A stretch of 33,711 bases of DNA, from positions 1 through 33,711 of the forward strand of contig NZ_BOQN01000160.1 in assembly GCF_018332695.1 (NCBI RefSeq), given 5' to 3'. The stretch comes from Paractinoplanes toevensis. GTDB taxonomy: Bacteria; Actinomycetota; Actinomycetes; Mycobacteriales; Micromonosporaceae. Under the pieces are notes generated by a model. The model did not search any database. It was not told the origin of the DNA and saw only the letters and a program-made list of their open reading frames with translations. The stretch's first letter is position 1. Each line of letters opens with the position of its first letter. The position numbers and the translations under genes were made by a program. Positions 15,010 to 22,639 of the stretch are shown here, one piece after another.

Positions 15010-16880
15010 GCCGGAACCTGCCACTTCTGGTTGGCGGCGCCGGTGCAGCTCCAGATCTGCAGCTTGGCCCCGTTTGCGGAGTTGTTGTCCTTTACGTCGA
15101 GGCACTTGCCCGACGCGGAGTTGACCAGGGTGCCGCCGGAGGCGGTCCACTTCTGCGAAGCGACGGTGGAGATGCAGTCCCACAGGTGCACGGCGGCACC
15201 GTCCGACGTGGAGTTGTTCGCCACGTCGAGGCACTTGCCGAGGCCCTTGACCGTGCCGTCGGCACCGACCGTCCACTGCTGGTTGGTGCTGCCCGAGACG
15301 CAGTCCCACAGCTGGGGCTGGTTGCCGTTGGCGGTCGAGCCGCCGGTGACGTCGAGGCACTTACCGCCGAGACCGGTGATCGCGCCGGTCTTGCCGGTAC
15401 CGGTGCCACCACCCCCGCTGCCCGGGGTGCCGCTCCACGTGAACGTCGCCGACGTCTTGGTCGGCAGGGAGTACGTGAAGGACTGGTTACCCCAGTTGAC
15501 CTTGACGGTCTGGGCGCTGCCACTGGTGTTGTAGGCGATCAGCGCCTTCGACCCGTCGCTGTTCTTGAAGGCGACGTTGGGGACGGTCGAGTTGGCACTC
15601 GAGTCGATCCGCACCGCACCCGGCTTCACGAACTTGGTGAGGTGACCCATCGTGTAGTACTCGATGGTGTAGTCGACCTGACCGCGACGGCTGTCGTTGC
15701 GGTGCACGGTCACCAGGCCGGTGCACGTACCGCAACCGCCGTTGTGCGGCCCCATCGCCTCGTCCACCGCGAGCGACCACTTGGTCCAGCTACGACCCCA
15801 GTTGCGGAAGTAGTCGATCAGGTCGCCCATGTCGTCGGCGTGCTGGTTGCCGACCCAGGTGCCACCCGAGTGCTCGGTCATGTAGGCGTTGACCGACGGG
15901 TACTGGTTGTGCACGGTGGTCGCCGTCGACGGTGACCCGGCGTAGTCGTGCCACGCGATGCCGCCGAAGTTCGGGTGGTTACGGATCGCGGTGTCCGCGA
16001 GCAGCGGCGCCACCCAGGCGTCGTAGGTGTCGAAGTTCCAGTCACCGACCAGCAGCTTGGTGCTGAGCCCCGCGTTCTGCAGCGCCGGCAGCAGATTCGT
16101 CTTGGCGAAGTACTGCAGCCCGGAGGTGGTCCACTGCATCGACGGGTAGCCGGCGCAGCACCCCGGCTCGTTCTGCTCGGTCACGTACCGGATCGGCACG
16201 CCCTGGGCCTGGTACCCCTGGATGTACTTGACGAAATACTGTGCGTAGGCCGCGTAGTACTGCGACTGCAGATAGCCCTGGCTGTACGCGTTGTTGTCCT
16301 TCATCCACGTCGGCGCCGACCAGGGCGACCCCATGACGAACATAGACGGATTCAGGGCGTACGCCTGCTTGGTCAACGCCATGATGTCGGCGTCCCGCGA
16401 CAGCGAGAAGTCGTTCACGTCGCAACAGGTCGTGTCGTACGAGTAGCTGTTCTGCGCGAGGTCCGACGACCCGATGACGTTACGCACAGCACTGACGCCG
16501 ATGCCGCCGGAGTTACTGAACAGCTTGGTCATGACGTCGCTCTGGGTGGCCGCGGAGAGAGCTCCGGACCCCTTGATGTCGAAGGCAGCGGTGTCGGTCA
16601 TCGACGCGCCGGCGCCCTCGAACGGCTGGTAGGTGGTGTTCTCGTTGACGGTGACGGTCTGGTTGGCACTGCCGCTGCTGCCGGCGAACGAGATGGGGGT
16701 CTGTTGCTGCAGCCCGCGGGTGACGGTGCGACCACCGCTGTCACTGGTAGTGGTGAGGAAGACGTTGACCGTCTCACCGGCCGCGAAGGCCTGCGGCGCC
16801 GTGACCACGATGGCCGCCGCAAGAACCGTCGCGGACGCCGCAACGATCAGCGTCCTTCTTCGGGGGATGGGGATGGACAT
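15006..16880 (-). CDS. Secreted GH30 endo-beta-glucanase with C-terminal CBM13 domain
   Basis: 624 residues. Residues 1-34 are a signal peptide (RRRTLIVAAS... AFA). The GH30 catalytic region spans about 40-480: YQPFEGAGASMTDTAA is the family opening, the acid/base is Glu228 in TEQNEPGCC, and the nucleophile is Glu326 in AYMTEHSGG. GSPWSAPTWMK is also typical. A short Gly-rich linker leads to a CBM13 ricin-type lectin (about 500-624). Bacterial GH30 enzymes of this subgroup include endo-beta-1,6-glucanases and glucosylceramidase-like enzymes; a secreted enzyme with CBM13 next to a chitinase favours beta-1,6-glucan of fungal walls, as inference. The start at 16880 has AAGGGAG about 10 nt upstream. 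It is the first gene of a two-gene operon with GH18. Confidence 0.92.
   Translation of the reverse strand: MSIPIPRRRTLIVAASATVLAAAIVVTAPQAFAAGETVNVFLTTTSDSGGRTVTRGLQQQTPISFAGSSGSANQTVTVNENTTYQPFEGAGASMTDTAAFDIKGSGALSAATQSDVMTKLFSNSGGIGVSAVRNVIGSSDLAQNSYSYDTTCCDVNDFSLSRDADIMALTKQAYALNPSMFVMGSPWSAPTWMKDNNAYSQGYLQSQYYAAYAQYFVKYIQGYQAQGVPIRYVTEQNEPGCCAGYPSMQWTTSGLQYFAKTNLLPALQNAGLSTKLLVGDWNFDTYDAWVAPLLADTAIRNHPNFGGIAWHDYAGSPSTATTVHNQYPSVNAYMTEHSGGTWVGNQHADDMGDLIDYFRNWGRSWTKWSLAVDEAMGPHNGGCGTCTGLVTVHRNDSRRGQVDYTIEYYTMGHLTKFVKPGAVRIDSSANSTVPNVAFKNSDGSKALIAYNTSGSAQTVKVNWGNQSFTYSLPTKTSATFTWSGTPGSGGGGTGTGKTGAITGLGGKCLDVTGGSTANGNQPQLWDCVSGSTNQQWTVGADGTVKGLGKCLDVANNSTSDGAAVHLWDCISTVASQKWTASGGTLVNSASGKCLDVKDNNSANGAKLQIWSCTGAANQKWQVPA
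15021..15366 (-). repeat. CBM13-coding direct repeat, copy in the GH30 gene
   Basis: This is the partner of 14551-14896. In the GH30 protein the lectin is C-terminal and in GH18 it is N-terminal, so the two copies lie nearly back to back (124 bp apart) across the gene junction. Recombination between them would delete 470 bp and fuse the two enzymes in frame through a single lectin. Confidence 0.85.
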
Positions 16881-16938
16881 GTTGGGGACTCCCTTGCCGT
16901 GGTGGGGGCCGTGGCCGGGATTGGTAAGGTCGGTGAAC

Positions 16939-16967
16939 AATAAACACCTAGGTCGATGCCTTGTCAA
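16939..16967 (-). promoter_or_regulatory. Promoter of the GH30-GH18 operon
   Basis: Read on the minus strand, TTGACA (16967-16962) is a perfect -35 box. It is followed after exactly 17 bp by TTTATT (16944-16939), a 4/6 match to the -10 consensus. Transcription would start near 16932, giving a leader of about 50 nt. The spacer contains the palindrome ACCTAGGT, a possible repressor contact. Confidence 0.8.
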
Positions 16968-17015
16968 CCAGCAAGCGTCACCAGAATCAGGCTGTTTCCG
17001 CAGCTCAGTACCCTG

Positions 17016-17028
17016 TTAAGACTCTTAA
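17016..17028. promoter_or_regulatory. Palindrome TTAAGA-C-TCTTAA upstream of the GH30 promoter
   Basis: A perfect 6-1-6 inverted repeat lies about 50 bp upstream of the -35 box of the GH30 promoter, with a further GTTAAGAG half-site at about 17041-17048. A/T-rich palindromes stand out in this G/C-rich context. The position suits an activator or catabolite-type regulator, but I do not match it to a known factor. Confidence 0.5.
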
Positions 17029-17096
17029 TACAAGTTTCGGTTAAGAGGGCCTGCCAACCGCCGTGATCCGGTCTGGCAAACTGGGAGCGCAGCACG

Positions 17097-17181
17097 GGAG
17101 GGCTCGCCTAGTGGCCGATGGCGCCGGTCTTGAAAACCGGTATGGGGAAACTCATCGTGGGTTCGAATCCCACGCCCTCCG
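17097..17181 (+). tRNA. tRNA-Ser (anticodon UGA)
   Basis: An 85-nt tRNA. The acceptor stem GGAGGGC (17097-17103) pairs with GCCCTCC (17174-17180), with discriminator G17181. The anticodon stem CCGGT/ACCGG encloses the loop CTTGAAA, giving anticodon TGA (reads UCA, UCG and other serine codons by wobble). A long variable arm (around TATGGGGAAACTCATC) marks it as class II serine tRNA. The T arm is GTGGG-TTCGAAT-CCCAC. The CCA end is not encoded (next bases are CAC). Confidence 0.97.
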
Positions 17182-17200
17182 CACAACCCTTGAACAGCAA

Positions 17201-17240
17201 GAACCCCGCCGGACTGCGCGTACGCAGCCGGACGGGGTTC
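17201..17240 (+). terminator. Hairpin after tRNA-Ser
   Basis: The arms around GAACCCCG-CCGGACTGCG and CGCAGCCGG-ACGGGGTTC pair over about 16 bp with small bulges and a CGTA loop. It begins 20 nt after the tRNA. No clean U-tract follows, but position and stability fit a terminator. It may also serve the convergent gene ending at 17275. Confidence 0.7.
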
Positions 17241-17274
17241 GACAGTAGTTGGCCGGAAGTCCGCCCATTCCTAC

Positions 17275-17931
17275 CTAAAGGTCAGGACAGGGTTCGACTG
17301 CTTCCTCCACCGCGGTCGGGGCGGCTTCCTCGGAGTGGACGATCCTGTCCTCCCCGACGATTTTCTTGAAGCGCTCGTAGCCGGCCATACCGGCGGGCAC
17401 CTCGGCACCGAGGATCTCGCTGGAGACCAACCGCTGCAGGCCCTCGTTGTCGACGGCGAAGATGCTCATCCATATGGTCAATTTCGGTGCTTTCCCGTCC
17501 GCCTTGCACAACTTGGACGGTTGCAGCTTGCACCGGAAGTCCCCCGGTACGCCCGACGAATTGGTGCACTCACCGTGGATGGTGAAAGTCCGATTCGGCT
17601 CGCGCGACGCCAAGATCGCATGACATCCGGCAGCATCCGGAGCGAAGATCCGGACCACCTGGTCGCGATGGACCGACGTAGGCACTACATCGCGCCTTGC
17701 CAGATCTTCGGCATGACGCGCTGTTCCGCTGCCGCAGGGCCGATCCCCGCCGATGACATAGTTGACCGCTGAGCGCGTTGCCGCTTCCACCTGAGGAACG
17801 ACGGCAGACAAGACCGCCGTGACGACTGCCGTGCCGACTGCGGTGAGGACAGTGGACACCACCGGCACCCGCGTCCTCCTCGTGGTGGCAGCATCAGCCG
17901 GTTTGGGCGGGCTCAAGCCCGGACTGGTCAT
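17275..17931 (-). CDS. Cysteine-rich membrane-anchored protein of unknown function
   Basis: A 218-residue protein. A polar N-terminus (about 20 residues) is followed by one hydrophobic segment (VPVVSTVLTAVGTAVVTAVLSAVV, about 22-45), which could be a signal anchor or a signal peptide. The remaining 170 residues are soluble and contain six Cys (RPCGSG, AGCHAI, GECTNS, FRCKL, KLCKAD and EPCPD at the end). This fits up to three disulfides outside the cell. VVRIFAPDAAGCHAIL and TIWMSIFAVDNEGLQRL look like beta/alpha secondary structure. I recognise no family. The ATG at 17931 has AAGGGGG about 5 nt upstream. Lower codon bias than its neighbours hints at a lineage-specific gene. It stands alone between tRNA-Ser and the MFS exporter. 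Confidence 0.75.
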   Translation of the reverse strand: MTSPGLSPPKPADAATTRRTRVPVVSTVLTAVGTAVVTAVLSAVVPQVEAATRSAVNYVIGGDRPCGSGTARHAEDLARRDVVPTSVHRDQVVRIFAPDAAGCHAILASREPNRTFTIHGECTNSSGVPGDFRCKLQPSKLCKADGKAPKLTIWMSIFAVDNEGLQRLVSSEILGAEVPAGMAGYERFKKIVGEDRIVHSEEAAPTAVEEAVEPCPDL

Positions 17932-18055
17932 CTAGCCCCCTTCTCGTGTACTTCGAGAATAGGGCTTATGACGGTTTCGTACCTGAGGTTCCGTATGTTT
18001 GTGTTGTCCGGTTTAAGGAATTCGCGCTAGCGGAGAGCTCCCGGAACCGGTCGAA

Positions 18056-19228
18056 TCAACCCCGCTGGCGCAGGCTCGTGAGCAAGGCCGCGCCGGCGAT
18101 CGCGGCGATGCCGCCGACCAGTAGCGGCATGGTGGCCGCGACCTCGTCGACCAGGACACCGCCGACGATCGCGCCGATGGCGATCGCGACATTGCAAACC
18201 GTCACGATCACCCCGCCGATCTGCTCCAGCCGGGTCGGCTCGGTGCGGGCGCCCCAGCTCAGCACCGTTGTCGGCACGCCGCCGAAGCCGAAACCCCACA
18301 GCACGGTGGCGAGGAACAGCCCGACAAGAGAACCGCCGGTGAGGTGCATAGCGAGCATTCCGAGCCCCAGCACCGCCGGGAACAGGAACACCCCGACCCG
18401 CGGCGTACGGTCAGCAAGCGGGCCGGCCACCGCCGTGCCGAGGAAATTCGCGACGCCGAAGACGAGCAGCAAGGCGGCGAAGCCGCCGGCGTCGATGCCG
18501 GACATGCTCTCCGCGGCCGGCCGGATGTAGGTGAAACCGCTGAAGTGGCCGCTGAAGACCAGCAGGATCGCCAACAACCCGGCCAGTACGACGCCGGAGC
18601 GCAGCACCGATCCGAGTGCCCGCAGACCGCTCGCCCCGGTCGGCGTGACGCTGGGCAGGGTCGCCGCCTGCACGATCAGGGCGATCACCGCAACCCCGGC
18701 TCCGAGCACGAACACCGCCCGCCACCCCCACACGTCGCCCAGCCAGGCGCCGAGCGGGACGGCCGCGACCGTGGCCACCGCGACCCCGGAGTTGATCACC
18801 GTCAGGGCGCGGCCGAGGTGGTGGGCGGGCACCAGGTGTGCGGCCATCGCGGTCGCCATCGCCCAGAATCCGCCGAGCGCGACGCCCAGCAGGAGACGTG
18901 CGGCCAGGAGTACGTAGAGGTTCGGGGCCAGCGCGACGATCAGGTTGGAGGTGACGGCGAGCAGGGTAAGGCCGATCTTGACCCGCCGCCGGTCGGCCCG
19001 GGGCAGGACCACCGCGATGAGGAGTGCCGAGATGGCGGCGGCGAACGCGGTCACGCTGACCGCCTGGCCCGCTACGCCGGCCGACACCTCCAGGTCGTCG
19101 GCGATGCGTGGGAGCAGGCTGGCGGGCAGGAACTCCGACATGACGATGGCGAAGATGCCCAGGCTCAGGGAGAGGACGGCGGCCCACGAGGTGGTCGGGG
19201 CCTTGGTTGACGTGGTTGTGATGGTCAC
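18056..19228 (-). CDS. MFS exporter, NepI-like
   Basis: A 390-residue transporter with 12 hydrophobic segments. The first helix IFAIVMSEFLPASLLPRIADDL and the AGQAVSVTAFAAAISALL second helix resemble E. coli NepI (purine ribonucleoside efflux) and related DHA1-family drug exporters. The loop 2-3 motif is present as ADRRRVKIG. The start is GTG 19228 (VTITTTS). The frame stays open upstream into the regulator gene on the other strand, but that part has no membrane or codon signature. There is no strong ribosome binding site. It is divergent from an MmyB-type regulator with a 105-bp gap, a classic arrangement for a drug- or metabolite-inducible efflux pair. Substrate is unknown. Confidence 0.88.
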   Translation of the reverse strand: MTITTTSTKAPTTSWAAVLSLSLGIFAIVMSEFLPASLLPRIADDLEVSAGVAGQAVSVTAFAAAISALLIAVVLPRADRRRVKIGLTLLAVTSNLIVALAPNLYVLLAARLLLGVALGGFWAMATAMAAHLVPAHHLGRALTVINSGVAVATVAAVPLGAWLGDVWGWRAVFVLGAGVAVIALIVQAATLPSVTPTGASGLRALGSVLRSGVVLAGLLAILLVFSGHFSGFTYIRPAAESMSGIDAGGFAALLLVFGVANFLGTAVAGPLADRTPRVGVFLFPAVLGLGMLAMHLTGGSLVGLFLATVLWGFGFGGVPTTVLSWGARTEPTRLEQIGGVIVTVCNVAIAIGAIVGGVLVDEVAATMPLLVGGIAAIAGAALLTSLRQRG

Positions 19229-19333
19229 GGGAAGCGACGCTAGGCACGGCGGTGCAGCCGTCCCAGAGCCCTCCGCAGCCGGGGGTGTGGCAGGACCCCC
19301 TTTCCCGGTCTGGCCTGGCGTTACCGTGGATCG
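19229..19333. promoter_or_regulatory. Divergent control region between MFS exporter and MmyB regulator
   Basis: The 105-bp gap must hold both promoters. It contains an inverted repeat around GGGGGT...ACCCCC (about 19281-19302), the best operator candidate I can see. Neither start codon has a recognisable Shine-Dalgarno sequence. Confidence 0.35.
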
Positions 19334-20191
19334 GTGAGCGAGAAGTCGAACGAACTCGGCGAGTTTCTGCGGGCGCGGCGGGCGCTGGTGCCGCCGCAGC
19401 AGGTCGGCATCCCGGATGTGGGTGTGCGGCGGGTGCCCGGCCTGCGGCGCGAGGAGGTCGCGATGCTCGCCGGCCTGAGCGCCGACTATTACCTCCGCCT
19501 GGAGCGGGGCCGCGATCGCAACCCGTCGGTGCAGGTGCTCGAGTCCATCGCCCGGGTGCTGCAGCTCGACGACGAACATCTGGCCTACCTGCTGACCCTG
19601 GTCGCGCCCGCGCCCCGGAAGCGCCGGCGCCGGCCGCGCAAGGAGGTCGTTCCGGCCGGTGCGCTCAAGCTCCTGGACTCGCTCACCCAGCCCGCTTTCA
19701 TCGAGGGGCGGTATTTCGACATCCTCGCCTCGAACGGCCTGGCCAAGGCTCTCTCGCCGGGCTTCGCCGAGGGCGGCAATCAGCTCCGAGACCTGTTCCT
19801 GAATCCGGAGCAGCAGGCGCTGCACCCGGAGTGGGAGAAGATCACCGAGTGCTATGTCGCGAGCCTGCGGCAGGCGGTGGGCACCGACATCGACGATCCC
19901 CGTTTCATCGAGCTCACCGGCGAGCTTTCGCTGGCGAGCGATCGATTCCGCCGGCTCTGGGCCCGCCATGAGGTGCGTGCGCAGACCGGGACGCCGATTC
20001 GGCTCCAGCACCCGCAGGTCGGGGAGCTCATCCTCAACCGGGAACGGCTGAGCATCGGCGGCGCGGACGGCCTGATGCTCGTGGTTTATCACCCCGACGC
20101 CGGGTCCGCCAACGCCGAGAAGCTGGCTCTTCTGGCCTCGGCCGGCAGCAGGCCGACGACCACCCGCACCCCGGCCCGAGCTGCCCGCTGA
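19334..20191 (+). CDS. XRE-type regulator with MmyB-like ligand-binding domain
   Basis: 285 residues. The N-terminal helix-turn-helix has the family signature VPGLRREEVAMLAGLSADYYLRLERGRD (residues about 35-62), which I quote by its core LRREEVAMLAG. A basic stretch RKRRRRPRK follows at about 94-102. The C-terminal PAS-like MmyB domain includes DILASNGLAKAL and a late WARHEV...HPQVGEL, the usual pattern around its ligand pocket. Actinomycetes carry many such regulators divergent from exporters or reductases, where they act as local repressors. The start is GTG 19334 with no Shine-Dalgarno sequence, suggesting a leaderless message. It ends 4 bp before the convergent secreted-protein gene. Confidence 0.92.
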   Translation: MSEKSNELGEFLRARRALVPPQQVGIPDVGVRRVPGLRREEVAMLAGLSADYYLRLERGRDRNPSVQVLESIARVLQLDDEHLAYLLTLVAPAPRKRRRRPRKEVVPAGALKLLDSLTQPAFIEGRYFDILASNGLAKALSPGFAEGGNQLRDLFLNPEQQALHPEWEKITECYVASLRQAVGTDIDDPRFIELTGELSLASDRFRRLWARHEVRAQTGTPIRLQHPQVGELILNRERLSIGGADGLMLVVYHPDAGSANAEKLALLASAGSRPTTTRTPARAAR

Positions 20192-20195
20192 TCGG

Positions 20196-22097
20196 CTACT
20201 TGGTGAAGGTGAAGTAGCGGTAGGCGCCGTACGTCGTGGCGTTGATGGTGTCGCCCGACTTGCCCCCGACGTAGGCCGCCCGCACCCGGTACTTCACGCC
20301 GATCTTGTGGGTGCCGGTGAAAGTGACCGCCATGGTGTAGTAACCGGCCTTCGCGACCCGCCACTTGCCGCCCGAGTAGTACTCGACCGTCAGGTACTGC
20401 TTTCGCTTCGGAAAAGCGGTCATCGTGGTGGTCAGCACCGGGTTGGTCGTCTTGTGGAAGATGTAGGTCGAGCCGCTCTTCTTGTAGTACTTGCTGACCG
20501 CGGTCGACACGCTCACCCGGGTGTACACGGTCACCGCGGCCGACGCCGGCTTGGTCCACGCGTCGCCGGTGAATGCCGCGCTGACGACGGTGTTGCGGGT
20601 CAGCCGGAGCGCCACGGTCACGTTGCCCTTGGCGTCGGCCTTTTTCGAGACCAGCAGCCGCTTGCCCTGGTCCGCACCGAAGGGGTCGGCGTAGATCGCG
20701 ACAGTCCGGTTGGTGTACGAGCTGCCGAGGTGGACGGTGAACGTGACGGTCGTGCCGTAGTTGTAGACCGCACCCTGGTGGTCCAGCGTCAGCGTCGTCG
20801 TCCGGGGCGTAACCACGCTGACCGTCGCGGACGACGTGAAGGCGTTGATGTCGGCATCGGCCGGCACGGTCAGCCTGTACGTCAGCGTTCCGGCGGCGGC
20901 CGGCGCCTTGTCGGTGAACTGGAAAACGCCGTCGGGGATGGTGGTCGGCCCGACCCGCAGTCCATCGGAGCGGACGATCTCCACCGGGCGCCCGATGGCG
21001 GCCTCGGTCGAGAAGTCCACCATGACGGCATAGCTGGAGCCGGCCAGGACCGGGTTCGACTCGACCGTGATCGAGCCCTTCAGGGTCGTCTTGGCCGGCT
21101 GGTCGAAGACCTGCAGCGAGATGACCGGCGTACCGACGACGTTCGCCACGATGCCGAACGCCCGCGTGCCGCCCGGTTCGAGCGCGAACCCGGCTATCTG
21201 GTCCCCGCCGGTCAGGCCGTTGTACAGGCCCACCCGGCGGACGGCGCCGCCGGCCGGGAAGTAGTCGAGACCGGAGGGGTCCGCGCCGAACGGATCGCCG
21301 ATCACGACCGTGCCGTCGGCGGCGACCGCCACCCCCTTGGGCAGGGAGCCGACGGCGTAGCCGGCGGTTTGGGTGAGGTCCGAGGTCCGGAGCTGGACGG
21401 CCGGCACCTCCGAGAACTCCGACGGGACCACGACCACGCCGCTGCCGTCCGGCGTCAGCGCGGTGTCGAGGCCCAGCCGGTTGGTGAAGGTGCGCTCGGC
21501 CAGCACGTCGGGCGCCTCGCCGGTGGCGTCGAGAACCGCCACCTCATTGGAGCCGGCCGCCTTACCGGCGACCACCAGCCGGTCGGCGGCACCCGACAGG
21601 TCGTAGATGTTCGTCCAGTCGCCCGACTCGGCGGTGAGGTACACGACCTCCGCGGCGGCCAGGTCGATCGATCCGAGGTCGCCCGCGCCGTACGAGAACC
21701 AGATCTTGCCGGCCGCGTAGGCGAGCCGGTCCGGCTGACCAGCCAACGCGTACGCGGCCACCGGAGCCAGCGTCGCGGTGTCGTAGACGATGATCGACGA
21801 GGACGCCGGCGCGGCCACGTAGAGCCGGTCGCCGTTGACCAGCAGCCCGGCCGAGGAGGGCACGTCGAGCAGCGCCACCGTGGCGCCCGCGTAGTCGGTG
21901 ACCAGCAGTTTCCCGTCGGTCCGGTCGCTGATGAACAGGTGCTTGTGTGCACCGTCGGCGACTATCTCGTTGAAGGCCCCGATCGGCAGCACCTTCGAGG
22001 AGCTGGCCTTCGGGGTAACGGCGGACGCGGTCGTCGCGGGCAGGACCGCGGCCGTTCCACCGAGAGCAACGGCCACGGCGAGAAATGCTTTCAACAC
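20196..22097 (-). CDS. Secreted beta-propeller protein with Ig-like repeats
   Basis: About 633 residues. The first 26 form a signal peptide (LKAFLAVAVALGG ... ATTASA). Residues about 35-330 consist of repeated strands such as HLFISDRTDGKLLVTDY, GDRLYVAAPASSSIIVYD and GSGVVVVPSEFSEVPAV, a YncE/NHL-like beta-propeller. From about 330 come three or so Ig-like modules (SITVESNPVLAG, TTTLTLDHQGAVYNYG, SVSTAVSKYYKK). A Tyr/Lys-rich C-terminal module ends in YRYFTFTK. No anchor is visible, so it is probably released or wall-associated; its ligand is unknown. Start GTG 22097 is preferred because TACGCT lies 7 nt upstream, suggesting a leaderless promoter. TTG 22139 is the alternative. Confidence 0.82.
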   Translation of the reverse strand: MLKAFLAVAVALGGTAAVLPATTASAVTPKASSSKVLPIGAFNEIVADGAHKHLFISDRTDGKLLVTDYAGATVALLDVPSSAGLLVNGDRLYVAAPASSSIIVYDTATLAPVAAYALAGQPDRLAYAAGKIWFSYGAGDLGSIDLAAAEVVYLTAESGDWTNIYDLSGAADRLVVAGKAAGSNEVAVLDATGEAPDVLAERTFTNRLGLDTALTPDGSGVVVVPSEFSEVPAVQLRTSDLTQTAGYAVGSLPKGVAVAADGTVVIGDPFGADPSGLDYFPAGGAVRRVGLYNGLTGGDQIAGFALEPGGTRAFGIVANVVGTPVISLQVFDQPAKTTLKGSITVESNPVLAGSSYAVMVDFSTEAAIGRPVEIVRSDGLRVGPTTIPDGVFQFTDKAPAAAGTLTYRLTVPADADINAFTSSATVSVVTPRTTTLTLDHQGAVYNYGTTVTFTVHLGSSYTNRTVAIYADPFGADQGKRLLVSKKADAKGNVTVALRLTRNTVVSAAFTGDAWTKPASAAVTVYTRVSVSTAVSKYYKKSGSTYIFHKTTNPVLTTTMTAFPKRKQYLTVEYYSGGKWRVAKAGYYTMAVTFTGTHKIGVKYRVRAAYVGGKSGDTINATTYGAYRYFTFTK

Positions 22098-22152
22098 CCG
22101 CGCAGCGTACGGCGTACGACCGAGAAGTTGATCATCCAAACGGCTGCCGGAG

Positions 22153-22593
22153 CTACGACGGTGGGTTGATGATCATCTGCGGTCCCGAGCCGCGCGCCGC
22201 GAGTCGGTCCGCCGGGTTGATCAGGTTGCATCGCTGCAGGGACAGGCAGCCGCAACCGATGCAGCCGGTCAGCTGGTCGCGCAAGCGCTCCATGATGGCG
22301 ATCCGCTCCTCCAGCTTGCGCCGCCAGTGGGCCGACAGCCGCGCCCAGTCGGCCTTGGTCGGCGTGCGGTTCTCCGGCAGTTCGGCCAGTGCGTCGCGAA
22401 TCTCCTCAAGGGACACGCCGACCTGCTGCGCGATCTTGATGAAGGCCACCCGCCGCAGTTCCGAGCGTAGGTATCGCCGCTGGTTACCGGTGGTGCGGGT
22501 GGATCGGATCAGGCCCTCGCGCTCGTAGTAGCGCAGGGCCGACGGCGCCACTCCGCTGCGCGCCGCGAAGTCTCCGATCGGAAGCGTCTCCAT
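22153..22593 (-). CDS. soxR: Redox-sensing MerR-family regulator SoxR
   Basis: 146 residues. The N-terminal MerR helix-turn-helix begins LPIGDFAARSGVAPSALRYY and has EREGLIRSTRTTGNQRRY, followed by a dimerisation coiled coil (about 75-108). The [2Fe-2S] cluster ligands Cys111, Cys114, Cys116 and Cys122 match the diagnostic SoxR pattern C-x2-C-x-C-x5-C. SoxR is activated by one-electron oxidation of its cluster. In actinomycetes it responds mainly to redox-active small molecules (established knowledge). The ATG at 22593 has AAGGG about 7 nt upstream; the longer frame to 22731 runs through the operator and into the divergent gene and is rejected. A SoxR-type palindrome lies 15 bp upstream, so it controls itself and/or the divergent transketolase genes. 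Confidence 0.95.
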   Translation of the reverse strand: METLPIGDFAARSGVAPSALRYYEREGLIRSTRTTGNQRRYLRSELRRVAFIKIAQQVGVSLEEIRDALAELPENRTPTKADWARLSAHWRRKLEERIAIMERLRDQLTGCIGCGCLSLQRCNLINPADRLAARGSGPQMIINPPS

Positions 22594-22607
22594 GCCAAGC
22601 CCTTGAG

Positions 22608-22623
22608 TTGAAGTGAACTTCAA
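22608..22623. promoter_or_regulatory. SoxR-type operator between soxR and the transketolase genes
   Basis: The palindrome TTGAAGTGAACTTCAA (7-2-7, perfect) resembles the known SoxR box core, with CAAG/CTTG half-site character. It sits 15 bp from the soxR start and 17 bp from the transketolase ATG (22640). TTGAGT at 22603-22608 could be the -35 box of the plus-strand promoter, with a -10 box near 22628-22636. That gives the long spacer of about 19 bp or more typical of MerR-family promoters. Confidence 0.7.
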
Positions 22624-22639
22624 GTTGCAGCCTATCCCC

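Noticed and set aside
13741..15534. A 597-codon open frame on the plus strand opposite the GH18 and GH30 genes
   Set aside because: It is a GC-rich antisense shadow with Arg/Gly/Val-rich low-complexity translation and no domain. The minus strand encodes clear enzymes.
17097..17275. Attachment site or genomic island at tRNA-Ser
   Set aside because: No integrase and no repeat of the tRNA 3' end were seen nearby.
18056..20092. A single 678-codon frame joining the MFS exporter to sequence opposite the MmyB regulator
   Set aside because: Only the part from 19228 has membrane helices and family motifs. The rest is antisense to a well-supported regulator gene.
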